Assembly: GCF_000828085.3 (NCBI RefSeq) | Contig: NZ_JXCA02000019.1 | Location: 171,317 to 235,316 of the forward strand | Length of the DNA: 64,000 bases | Direction of reading: 5' to 3' | From: Scytonema tolypothrichoides VB-61278 | GTDB taxonomy: Bacteria; Cyanobacteriota; Cyanobacteriia; Cyanobacteriales; Nostocaceae | Shown: one piece after another, positions 9,155 to 18,300 of the stretch | How the letters are laid out: every line of letters begins with the position of its first letter | Position numbering within the stretch: position 1 is the stretch's first letter | Program-made: the position numbers and the translations under genes | The notes under the pieces: model-generated | The model's input: the letters and a program-made list of their open reading frames with translations, nothing else | Database searches by the model: none | What the model was told of the DNA's origin: nothing

Positions 9155-10939
9155 TTAAGAGTTTCCTAGTTTTTTCTTATTCAAAGGAACTCGAATCAGT
9201 TGATAAGCCCCGCTTGTACCCAACTTTTTGTAATCAGTTGGCTTTAAGTTCATTTCAGGAAACTTTTTGAGTTGAGCAAGAACCAACACTGAGGGAGGTT
9301 GTGTTTTATTTACAGCTTTGTCTTGAATATATTCTGCCGCTTTTGTAGATACTTTGATGTAATTTACTTTTTTATGAGTATAGAAAACTACGCTTGGTTT
9401 CTTGAAACCCACCATGACAAGTTCTTCATTGGGTTGTTGTGCTTGGACTGCGATCGCAGACAATTCCCGCAAAGGTAGCTGACGTTCCTGATCTATCAAA
9501 AACAAACAAGGTGTAAGCACAAAAACTAAAAACGCCGCAAACCCCAACACATTCACCATTAACATCGGCTGATAATAACGACGCACCAGTAAAGCCGCCA
9601 GTATGAGAGCACAAAGTAGCCAAATGATACCTCCCAGTACTGATAAGCCTGACTGTTGAAACAACTCAGAGAACTTGGGTGCAGCGGGATCACGTATTAA
9701 CTGAGGAACATAAAACATTGCCACAGCTAGCACTAATAAAAATGCGACATTCACCCAACCTGTCCACAAGAAGGGACGATAATCTGAATCAGGAGAATAT
9801 TGCTCTGTGATCTTCTCATCCTTCAGCAGATCACTCCACAATAAAGCTACCAAAATAGCTGCTGCTGGCATTAAGGGCAACACATAGCTGGGGAGTTTGG
9901 TGACAGCAGTGGTGAAGAAGCCAAAAACACCAATAAACCAGACAAAAGCAAATAAACCAAGTTGACTAGAGCGTTTTTGAGAACGCCAGTACTTTGGTTG
10001 CCAAAATTTCAGCCTTGCCATTGCCAAAGGCAAATACACTGAGTATGGTGCAAAACCTACTAATACAACGAAAAAGTAAAAATACCAAGGGGCTGAGTGG
10101 CGGTTAACCACACTTGTAAAACGTTCAACATTGTGATATCCAAAAAATGAATTAATATAATTTTCACCATTACGCCAAATAACTAGTAGATACCAGGGCA
10201 CTGATAAACATAAAGTAATAAGTAAGCCTGTCAGGAGACGCATTTCCTGCAAAACTGCTTTTACATTTCCCAAATAAAGCACAAATATGCCGATAATCAG
10301 TGCAGGTAAGACAATTCCCACTGGTCCTTTGGTTAAAATTGCACCTGCAATCAGGACATAAAAAGCCAAATACCACCGTGCTTTCACTTCTGATTGTGAG
10401 GGTTGGGCATAAGCAAGAAAAAAGCACAATAACGCTGAGTCCATGCACGCAACAAGCAACATATCAGAAACACCTGTTCTCCCCCAGACAATCATTTGTG
10501 AACTAAGTGCCATGACAGCAGCTCCCAAACCAGCTGTTAACCAGCGTCGAGTCGGGCGAGTTATTCGCTCAAGGTAGTCTTGTCTTGCTAAATGCCACTG
10601 TATAGTGTAAAATGCCAAACTAATTAGTCCCGTAGCAGCAAGCGCTGAAGGCAAACGGACTGCCCATTCATTGACTCCAAAAATCCAGTAGGCGATCGCC
10701 TGACACCAGTAAATTAAAGCTGGTTTATCAAAACGAGTTTCACCATTGAAAAATGGAGTAATCCAATCACCTGTAACAAACATCTGGCGGGAGGCTTCAG
10801 CAAACAGTGGCTCTGTCTCATCAATCAAGCCAATACTGCCCAAATGCCAAAAGAATGCTACCCCAGCAATAAAAATTAACCATAAAATCGACAGAGTGAC
10901 AGCGAGTCCTCGATGTTTGCCCATATAGTCATTAATCAT
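9155..10939 (-). CDS. ArnT/PMT-like membrane glycosyltransferase (GT39/GT83 type)
   Basis: 594 residues with about a dozen hydrophobic segments, the first at residues 12-35. The catalytic-loop acidic motif IDETEP at about 40 and RFDKPALIYW at about 70 are typical of ArnT-like enzymes. These transfer a sugar from a polyprenyl-phosphate donor to a lipid or protein at the outer face of the membrane. The C-terminal part is soluble and shorter. The acceptor cannot be told from sequence. An alternative start is the Met five codons in (MGKHRG). The gene stands alone, convergent with the upstream kinase. Confidence 0.88.
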   Translation of the reverse strand: MINDYMGKHRGLAVTLSILWLIFIAGVAFFWHLGSIGLIDETEPLFAEASRQMFVTGDWITPFFNGETRFDKPALIYWCQAIAYWIFGVNEWAVRLPSALAATGLISLAFYTIQWHLARQDYLERITRPTRRWLTAGLGAAVMALSSQMIVWGRTGVSDMLLVACMDSALLCFFLAYAQPSQSEVKARWYLAFYVLIAGAILTKGPVGIVLPALIIGIFVLYLGNVKAVLQEMRLLTGLLITLCLSVPWYLLVIWRNGENYINSFFGYHNVERFTSVVNRHSAPWYFYFFVVLVGFAPYSVYLPLAMARLKFWQPKYWRSQKRSSQLGLFAFVWFIGVFGFFTTAVTKLPSYVLPLMPAAAILVALLWSDLLKDEKITEQYSPDSDYRPFLWTGWVNVAFLLVLAVAMFYVPQLIRDPAAPKFSELFQQSGLSVLGGIIWLLCALILAALLVRRYYQPMLMVNVLGFAAFLVFVLTPCLFLIDQERQLPLRELSAIAVQAQQPNEELVMVGFKKPSVVFYTHKKVNYIKVSTKAAEYIQDKAVNKTQPPSVLVLAQLKKFPEMNLKPTDYKKLGTSGAYQLIRVPLNKKKLGNS

Positions 10940-11254
10940 TAGTTATAAGTAACCAGTCAACAGTCTAAATCCTAAATTAATCAACATGACTTTGGCTTAA
11001 CTTTTGGGTTCCAAGTGTTCAAGGATAAGGACTAATGACTAAAACTAGGGGTATAGGTGAGTAGGGGAGCCAGTACTGAAGGAGGGTTTCCCTCACTTGG
11101 TATCTGGCGTGTGTATGGGTGTAGGGGAATAAGATGACTCGTCGGTTCCGGCAATCTTGAAAAGGGAGAGGGGAAGAAGTAAAACTCTCTTACCCCTTAC
11201 ACCCTTACACCCTTGCACCCTTACACCCCAAGTTTGTTGACTCATGACTCATGA
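10940..11254. other. Repeat-bearing intergenic region
   Basis: 315 bp without a gene. It holds a copy of a hairpin repeat bounded by GCCAG (11069) and CTGGC (11108), related to the one at 12838-12878. It also carries CCCTTACA-type tandem repeats at about 11190-11230 and TCATGAC-type heptamers up to about 11265. Short tandem repeats of this kind are common in filamentous cyanobacteria. Confidence 0.7.
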
Positions 11255-11857
11255 CTAAGGACTAAGAATAAGTTGCCATTCTTTCTTTTGAGAATTCCAG
11301 CTTGGTAAGGAAGTTTCTCCAACAACATATGGACCCCAGTAGCGACGGGAACCATCCTGTGCAAAAGCAACTAAAATATCTCCCGTCTCCAGTTCTAACT
11401 TACCGTTTGGCAAAGCTAGAATCATCCCCTTCTCACTTCCTTCTTGTGGGGCAAAATCCCAATGTGCTGGGACAGCATCTTTAATCTGTCCAGAGGAAGA
11501 GCCTTTCTTTAGAGAACGTCGCGACAGTAGAGCAAGGCGCACAGGTTGATTGGTTTGGTTACTCATTCGTAAAGTTCCTTGATTTGCTGCTTGCCCACTT
11601 GATCCCTGTTGATATGTCATAACGGTATGCTTGATCCCACCCCTGCTAGTTTCGACTTGATAACTTTTTGCGGATACTGAGGAACCAGATGATGATGCTG
11701 CGCTCACATCCCGATGTGTTTGAGCAGATGGTAGAGAAGATGCTTTTAATTCTGTGGACTCGAAGGATACACTCTTCTGACGGCATCCCATTGGTAGAAA
11801 CAGCACTCCCAACGAAAAACCTACCAGAACAGCGTGACAATACACTGGCGGGTTCAT
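11255..11857 (-). CDS. Putative lipoprotein of unknown function
   Basis: 200 residues. The N-terminus has a hydrophobic signal followed by a lipobox-like LPMGC (Cys25), suggesting lipidation after signal peptidase II cleavage. A Ser-rich linker (about 40-80) leads to a C-terminal region with YWGPYVVGETSLPSW and a WQLILSP end. I recognise no family; conserved hypothetical proteins of this shape occur in cyanobacteria. It is monocistronic as far as can be seen. Confidence 0.6.
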   Translation of the reverse strand: MNPPVYCHAVLVGFSLGVLFLPMGCRQKSVSFESTELKASSLPSAQTHRDVSAASSSGSSVSAKSYQVETSRGGIKHTVMTYQQGSSGQAANQGTLRMSNQTNQPVRLALLSRRSLKKGSSSGQIKDAVPAHWDFAPQEGSEKGMILALPNGKLELETGDILVAFAQDGSRRYWGPYVVGETSLPSWNSQKKEWQLILSP

Positions 11858-12460
11858 GGTAATATATTTTACTGATAAGTATTTTTTGTGTGGGCTTGAC
11901 CAAGTAATAGCCTAGTAGCGGTAAGAGCAATAAGACAGAAAGTTGCCCACCCAAGGCTATCTGGGAATTAGTGCGTGAAATATATCATGTATGCTTCTTT
12001 AAGCAAAACAGCAAAGTATTGCTCACAATGAAGAAAAGTATATATTTTGTATGGTTATTTAAAACCCAACAAATGCCCACAATACTATTTAAGCAAGCAT
12101 ATGCGTTTGCCAGATATCCTCCATAGGGAACTTGCCAGCAATAAATCTACAACCATTAGCCAGCCTTTGGGCTAGCATCAACACTAATTTCCGTTTTCTA
12201 CACCCATTAACCAATAACCTTAGGACATTTTATTTTTTGGATCTCCCTATAGAAATATGTCATAATTTCTTGACTTTACCTTGAAAGTAGCCCTCATAAA
12301 CTGTATACAGCACAACACATGAAAATATTTCTCCCTCTCTCCCTCCCTCTCTCCTTATTTTCAGGCTAGGTAAGGGGTTTTTGAATAGGTTTCAAAATTC
12401 ATACATAGGGATGCAGTGCTTACTCTCCCACACTCCCAGTCCGCAGCGGAAGTTCTATTC
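11858..12460. other. AT-rich intergenic region upstream of the DUF565 gene
   Basis: About 600 bp without a convincing gene. A possible promoter lies near 12270-12300 (TTGACT followed by CATAAA about 18 bases on), but this is weak. A CT-rich run (CTCCCTCT-type repeats) occurs at about 12330-12356. Nothing else is recognised. Confidence 0.45.
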
Positions 12461-12793
12461 ATGCAAAATACACGCCTAAACAACCTATTTAATGCCATTG
12501 CATTGCGCTTGCGGCTATGGTTTTTCAATCCTTGGCGACGGTTTTCGGTTTTGATAATTAGTTTTTTATTTGGTTTTTTTCTGGGAAGCGCAGTTGCCAC
12601 CACAGCTGGACAAAGTGCTGAATGGGACGTTGTCGTTGCTGGAATGTTAATGGTATTAACAGAAATCGGCAGCCGAATATACTACGGTCGTAGCATACGA
12701 GAGCGACAGGCGCTTTGGGTAGAATCTCTGAATATCCTTAAAATCGGTTTAATGTACAGCTTATTTCTGGAAGCTTTCAAGCTTGGTTCGTAA
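12461..12793 (+). CDS. DUF565 family membrane protein (Ycf20-like)
   Basis: 110 residues from the ATG at 12461 (MQNTRLNNLFN). An upstream in-frame ATG at 12416 would add 15 residues that do not fit the family. The product has a WFFNPWRR motif and two to three hydrophobic segments (SVLIISFLFGFFLGSAV; a C-terminal helix with IGLMYSLFLEAF). These are features of the DUF565/Ycf20 proteins of cyanobacteria and plastids, implicated in photosynthesis and acclimation but of unknown biochemistry. It is followed after 134 bp by glycerate kinase on the same strand. Confidence 0.82.
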   Translation: MQNTRLNNLFNAIALRLRLWFFNPWRRFSVLIISFLFGFFLGSAVATTAGQSAEWDVVVAGMLMVLTEIGSRIYYGRSIRERQALWVESLNILKIGLMYSLFLEAFKLGS

Positions 12794-12837
12794 ACAGAGA
12801 AGGGGAAGGTGGGCAAGCTGAGACAGGGGGCAGGGGA

Positions 12838-12878
12838 GCCAGCGCCGTGCGGGGGTTCCCCCCGTTGAGGCGACTGGC
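12838..12878. repeat. Dispersed hairpin repeat (second copy at 11069-11108)
   Basis: Outer arms GCCAG and CTGGC enclose a G-rich/C-rich inner stem (GGGGG, TT, CCCCC). A diverged copy with the same arms and a GGAGGGTTTCCCTC centre lies at 11069-11108. Both are preceded by GGGGA. This is a mobile or replicated palindromic repeat of unknown mechanism. Confidence 0.65.
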
Positions 12879-12910
12879 GTGAGCAGAGGAGAATAATTTT
12901 TGACTCTTGA

Positions 12911-12937
12911 GTAATGACTAATGACTAATGACTAATG
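12911..12937 (+). repeat. Heptamer repeat (TAATGAC)n overlapping the glycerate kinase start
   Basis: Four consecutive TAATGAC-like units supply ATG triplets at 12914, 12921, 12928 and 12935, one per unit and so rotating through the three frames. Only the one at 12928 is in frame with the kinase. Confidence 0.85.
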
Positions 12938-13749
12938 ACAATAATTTTTGGTTATCTTTAGCAAAACAACTGGCATGTCATCACCAACAGTTGGGGCGTC
13001 CCTTCATACAAGGTATTTTAGGAGGACAGGGAACAGGCAAAACGACAATGTGTAATGCTCTGTGCGCGACTCTCAAACAGCTAGGATACCGCACCGTGAG
13101 TATATCTTTAGATGACTTGTACAAAACATATGATGAGCGCTTGGTATTAAAACAGAAAGAGCCGCGCTTAATTTGGCGTGGTCCTCCAGGAACACACGAT
13201 GTAGAATTGGGTTTAACAGTACTGCAGCAGATCCGCGAGCGCAAAAGTCCTGTTGCAGTTCCCCGCTTCGATAAATCTCTCCACGCGGGTGCTGGCGATA
13301 GAACGACTCCAGAAATTGTAGAGAATGTGGATATTGTCTTGTTTGAAGGTTGGTTTGTAGGTGTACGACCAATTGACCCGACTGCATTTGACACCGCACC
13401 GCCTCCAATTCTAACAGATGAGGATAGAGCGTTTGCCCGTCAGATGAACAGCAAACTCAGTGACTACCTACCACTGTGGGAGCAGTTAGATAACCTGATT
13501 TTGCTATATCCCAAAGATTATCGTCTTTGTTTGGAGTGGCGCAAACAGGCGGAACGGCAAATGATTGCTGCGGGAAAATCAGGAATGAGTGAAAAAGAAG
13601 TGGAGCAATTTGTGAATTACTTTTGGTGTTCTTTGCACCCAGAATTGTTCATCAATCCGTTAGTTAAATCCCCTACATTTGTTGATTTAGTTATGGAGGT
13701 TAATACTGACCACTCATTTGGTGCAGTTTATCGACCAAAAGATATTTAG
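12928..13749 (+). CDS. glyK: D-glycerate 3-kinase (plant-type)
   Basis: 273 residues. The P-loop GGQGTGKTT is at about residues 32-40, followed by SISLDDLYKTYDERL and PRLIWRGPPGTHD, which are hallmarks of the plant/cyanobacterial class of glycerate kinases. It phosphorylates D-glycerate to 3-phosphoglycerate, the final step of the photorespiratory C2 cycle. The VLFEGWFVGV segment is the Walker B-like strand. The start at 12928 keeps MTNDNNFW. It lies inside a heptamer repeat and no Shine-Dalgarno sequence is visible. Confidence 0.9.
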   Translation: MTNDNNFWLSLAKQLACHHQQLGRPFIQGILGGQGTGKTTMCNALCATLKQLGYRTVSISLDDLYKTYDERLVLKQKEPRLIWRGPPGTHDVELGLTVLQQIRERKSPVAVPRFDKSLHAGAGDRTTPEIVENVDIVLFEGWFVGVRPIDPTAFDTAPPPILTDEDRAFARQMNSKLSDYLPLWEQLDNLILLYPKDYRLCLEWRKQAERQMIAAGKSGMSEKEVEQFVNYFWCSLHPELFINPLVKSPTFVDLVMEVNTDHSFGAVYRPKDI

Positions 13750-13766
13750 ATTCAATGGTAAAATCC

Positions 13767-15224
13767 TCACAAATAATTTCTAAATTGCATCTCCTGGTGT
13801 ACGCTTTCTAGCTCCTTTTGAGTAGAGTCGAATTCATTTTTAGTACTATTTAGTACCTGTTTTGTCATCTGTAGTTCCTGAGTCACCTTTGCCAGGGATG
13901 ATTTTAAGCGTTCAATTTCATCCTCTAACCATACATTGCGGGTGACATCAACAAAAGTGAGGTTTGTGCCTAGCAGTCTACCGCTCGGATCTGATATTGG
14001 TGTGATATGGATGTCTAGATAAATTGTGCCATTATCAGTAACCCACTCTATATGTTTGTGGCTGAGCGAGCGGCGATTGCTTTCAACACTGGATTTCGCC
14101 CAATCGCGCCTCGCGATGCTCCCTTTGGGAGCATCGCGAGTTAGCTGGCGAACATTAGCCCATAAATCTGCAAGTCGCCCCACCTCTAGATCTTGCACTT
14201 GCGCACCTATATCGCTGTTGTTCAAACGAAACAGGGCGTAAGCTTGTTCGTTAGCTAGAAGCAAGCGACCACTGCGATCCACTGCTAGCTGAGCAAATGG
14301 GCTAGTCTCGAAGGCTGCTTTCCACATATGGGTTTGGGTAGTGAAAGGGTCAACTGCTTTTTTGGTGCGAGTCTGGGGTCTAAGCAGCAGGTGCTCTTGT
14401 AAGGTGAGTTTTTCTCCTTTGGCAAAAATACGATGCTTCAAACTGACAGTGGTGAAGATATATCTATTTTCGGTCAAGCCTTCTGAGTTACCTAGGAAGA
14501 GAAAGCCGTTATCAGTTAAAGCAAAATGAAAGCGAACCAGAGTCTTTGCTTGGGTTTCGGGTTTGAAGTATATCAGCACGTTGCGGCACACAACCAGGTC
14601 AATTTTGGACATGGGGGCATTCTTCGCCAAGTCATGGTGACCAAAAATGATTGTGCGACGTAGTTTGAAGTCAAAAACGTAGCGCTGCTGGGTTTGCTCA
14701 AAGTATTTGGACAGTAGCTGACTCCCAATGCCTGTTACCTCTTTGTCGCTATAACTTGCTCGCCGCGCCTCAGAAAGTGCATCTTCATCTACATCTGTGG
14801 CGAAAATTTGCACTCGCTGCAAATATTGCTCGATGCCAAGAATCTCAGCTAGCAACATAGCCAGTGTATAAACTTCCTGTCCAGAAGCACAGCCAGCACT
14901 CCAAACTCGGATTTTTTCATGCGGTTGCTTGTTTGTGATGATTTGGGGAATAATTTGCTTCGCCATATAATCCCAGGAATCGCGATCGCGAAAAAAGCCA
15001 GAGTAGTTAATTAAGATGGTGTTAAGTAGAGGAATACATTCGTCAGGATGATTCTGTAGATATTGCAAGTAGTTCCCATAGTTCTCAATTTTTAACTGCT
15101 GCATACGGCATTGCAACCGACGCATCAAGGTACCATCCTTATAACCTGTCAGATCGTAATCACAGTTCTGCTTGAGGTAGTCCAGCAAAGCTTCAAACTC
15201 TGGGTCACGCTCTGATATACTCAT
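13767..15224 (-). CDS. CheR-type protein methyltransferase with C-terminal PAS and coiled coil
   Basis: 485 residues. CheR N-domain 1-75; SAM-binding domain with VWSAGCASGQEVYTLA (about 107-122), ATDVDEDAL and CRNVLIYF. A PAS domain covers about 300-420 (WKAAFETSPFAQLAVDRSGRLLLANEQAY). A heptad-rich coiled coil ends the protein (ELQMTKQVLNSTKNEF). CheR enzymes methylate Glu residues, classically on chemoreceptors. PAS-fused forms outside chemotaxis operons are common in cyanobacteria and their targets are unknown. It is the last gene of a leftward signalling cluster, 167 bp after the 1837-residue kinase. A 13-bp inverted repeat has been inserted in the PAS-coding part. Confidence 0.88.
   Translation of the reverse strand: MSISERDPEFEALLDYLKQNCDYDLTGYKDGTLMRRLQCRMQQLKIENYGNYLQYLQNHPDECIPLLNTILINYSGFFRDRDSWDYMAKQIIPQIITNKQPHEKIRVWSAGCASGQEVYTLAMLLAEILGIEQYLQRVQIFATDVDEDALSEARRASYSDKEVTGIGSQLLSKYFEQTQQRYVFDFKLRRTIIFGHHDLAKNAPMSKIDLVVCRNVLIYFKPETQAKTLVRFHFALTDNGFLFLGNSEGLTENRYIFTTVSLKHRIFAKGEKLTLQEHLLLRPQTRTKKAVDPFTTQTHMWKAAFETSPFAQLAVDRSGRLLLANEQAYALFRLNNSDIGAQVQDLEVGRLADLWANVRQLTRDAPKGSIARRDWAKSSVESNRRSLSHKHIEWVTDNGTIYLDIHITPISDPSGRLLGTNLTFVDVTRNVWLEDEIERLKSSLAKVTQELQMTKQVLNSTKNEFDSTQKELESVHQEMQFRNYL
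14111..14139. repeat. Perfect 13-bp inverted repeat inside the CheR-PAS gene
   Basis: Arms TCGCGATGCTCCC (14111-14123) and its exact reverse complement (14127-14139) flank a TTT loop. On the minus strand it encodes part of the segment RDAPKGSIARRDW within the PAS domain. The gene stays in frame. Confidence 0.9.
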
Positions 15225-15391
15225 GGTATGCTCCTTTGAGGTTGCTAAGTAACCACTTCAGAGCGCCTGCTTTTCTTATATGTACGTAACATATACTTTT
15301 ATCCAAAACTCTATTGTGAAATGTTTTAAAAGCACTTCACCTGAAACGCTCCTACAAAATAAAACTTTAATAGTTTTTTGATATATCTCCT

Positions 15392-18300
15392 TTAAAGGTT
15401 AGCACCAATCAGCGGTAACGTAACAGTAAAAGTTGCACCTTGCCCAATTCCAGGACTTTCGGCGTAGATGCTGCCACCGTGGAGTTCTACCAGGTGACGA
15501 GCGATCGCCAGTCCTAAACCTAGTCCTTTAGTAGAGGTTGAACTTTCTGCTTGACGGAAGCTGTCAAAGACATAAGGCAGAAACTCAGCAGCTATTCCGC
15601 AACCAGTGTCACTCACCAGGATCTGAGCGTGAGTTTGGTTAGCATTAAGACGAACTTCAATTCTTCCTCCTTTCGGGGTAAATTTGATGGCGTTGGTCAG
15701 TAAATTTAAGACAATTTGCTGCAAACGATCTGGATCGCCTTGAATTATTATTGGTAAAGGGTTAAGCAGACTACTTAGCTCAATGTCTTTGGTTTGTTGG
15801 GTTTGATGCACTGTGGCGTTAAGCGTAGCTCTGCCGCAGGCAATCGCCATTTCAATCACCGATTGCAGTTCAACAGGCTCAAGATTGAGACGCAGTTTGC
15901 CTGCGGTAATCCGTGAAATATCCAGCAAGTCTGATATCAGTTTAGCTTGCAGGGTGGCATTGCGCTCAATTGTCTCCAGCGATTTCATCAGCATAGAGTG
16001 ACTGGGCGGATTGGCACGGAGTAACCGCGTCCAACCGAGAATAGCAACCAGGGGAGTATTTAGTTCGTGAGAAACGGTTGATAGCATCTCGTCCTTCCTG
16101 CGGCTAATTGTTCTTTCCTGGCGGAGTGCTTCAAGGCGCAGTTGCGCCATTTGGAGATGGGCTAAAACACGGGTAACAAGTTCGGTGGCAGAGAAGGGTT
16201 TGATTAGGTAGTCGTCCGCTCCCGCTTGGAGTCCTTCTATCACCGAGTCTTCCCCTGCACGGGCAGAAAGCAGGATGATGGGAACTTCTCTTGTACGCAC
16301 GTCAGCACGCAATGCTTTGAGCAACTCAAAACCGTCTAGCTGTGGCATCATCACATCACTCAGTACCAGATCCGGCACTCGCTCTTGTGCCGCCGCCAGC
16401 GCTGCTGCTCCATCCGCAACCGCTTCAACTTGAACGTGTTCGCTCAGTATCCGCGTCAGGTAATATCGGATATCGGCATTGTCATCGACAAGGAGGACGC
16501 GAGCAGCAGAAGGAGAATGAGGGAGTGTGGGAGTGTGGGAGTGAGGGAGTGAGGGAGTGAGGGAGTGAGGGAGTGAGGGAGTGAAAGACAATTTCCCTCC
16601 TTCCCTCCTTTCGTCCTCTTCCGGCAACCACCGCTCTGCCTCCTCTACATAAGGAGCAGCACCGAATGCCGTTGATACTAGCGTGCGTGCTACTTCGATA
16701 CGGTCATTTGGCAGGTGAGCTGTGCCCAAAGGAATAGTGACGGTGAAGCAAGTTCCCTGCACTACGGTGCTGCTCACGTCTACGGTGCCACCATTTAGTC
16801 GAATCAGTTCATGCACCAGCGCTAGACCAATCCCAGACCCTTCATGAGTCCTTGCTTTTGCTCCTCGTACCTGGTAGAATCGCTCAAACAGATGGGGTAG
16901 TTCTTCTGGTGGAATTCCTGTGCCGGTATCTTGCACTTGTAGCCTTACATGATGGTCATCAGCAGGATACAGTCTGACAGCAATTTCGCCTTCTAGGGTG
17001 AACTTAAAGGCGTTGGAGAGCAGGTTGAGGACAATTTTTTCCCACATCTCCCGGTCTACATACACTGGTTCTGGCAACGGTGGACAATCGACTATGAGCC
17101 GCAGCCCTGCCCGCTCAATGGCAGAACGAAATACACTTGCTAGCTCAGTTGTCAACAGTGCCAAGTCTGTTGCTTCGTATACTGCTTCCATTCGTCCGGC
17201 TTCGATGCGGGAGAAGTCGAGCAGGGTGTTGACTAGTTTCAGCAGCCGAATCGCGTTTCGATGCGCCAGTTCCAGTCGTTCGCGGTGAGGGGGCGCGAGG
17301 GGATGAGTGCGATCGCTCAAGGCATCTTGTAGCGGAGCCAGCAGCAGCGTTAGCGGAGTGCGGAACTCATGACTGACGTTGCTGAAGAAGAGGGTTTTGG
17401 TGCGATCAAGTTCTGCCAGTGCTTCTACTCTTTGGCGTTCTTGTTCACGGGCAGATTGCTCTCGAAATCGCTGAATTTCCGATTCACGCAGGGCTGCTTC
17501 AGCACGGGCGCGTTCGACCGCCGCCCAGGTGCGTTCAGCGACCTCGCGCACCAGTGCTTCCTCGTCGGGTGTCCATTGGCGGGGCAGGGTCTGTTGCACG
17601 TAGAAGACCGAGACCCAGCGGCCTTCCTTCAACAGGGGCACGGCGAGGCTCGCGCGCAATCCGCCGATCGCGTCGAAAGCGTCCTCGACGCCGCGCGTCC
17701 GTGCGTCTGCGAGGGCATCGTTGAGGATGACGGTGCGCCCTGCCCGATAAGCTGCGATTAACTCCGACTCTGAACCAAAGTCGTCAAGGCAGAGCGTGCC
17801 CCTGAGGCTTGCCATGATCCCGTCCGTCCAGTCGCGCTCGATGATCAAGAATGCGCCGGTCGCATCCACCTCGCCGTAACCGCACCGCCCGACCCCGAGA
17901 TGGTGCCCAAGCGCCTCGCTCGCAGCGACCATGATCTCGACGGGGTCGGCGATTGGGCGCAGCCGGTCGGCGAGGCTGAGCAGAAACGCCTGTCGTTTTT
18001 CGGCTCGTTTGCGCTCAGTAATATCATTGAAAATGACTGCAAGGCGAGGTTCGTCCTCAGTCCGAAAGGCGTAGATTTCCAAGATACGCTTGATGCTGGG
18101 AACGTCGATTTTAAACCGAATCGGTTCACCTGTTTTCAAGACATTCTCGTAAATCTCGTATCCGGCTTCCGGTGCATCGGGAAAGGCTTCACGAATCGTT
18201 TTTCCAACGACATCGCTGATGCCAGTCTGCACTGCAAACGCTGGATTCGCTTCAATGTAGCGAAAATCAATTGGTTCCCCTTCAACTCGTTCAATGATGC

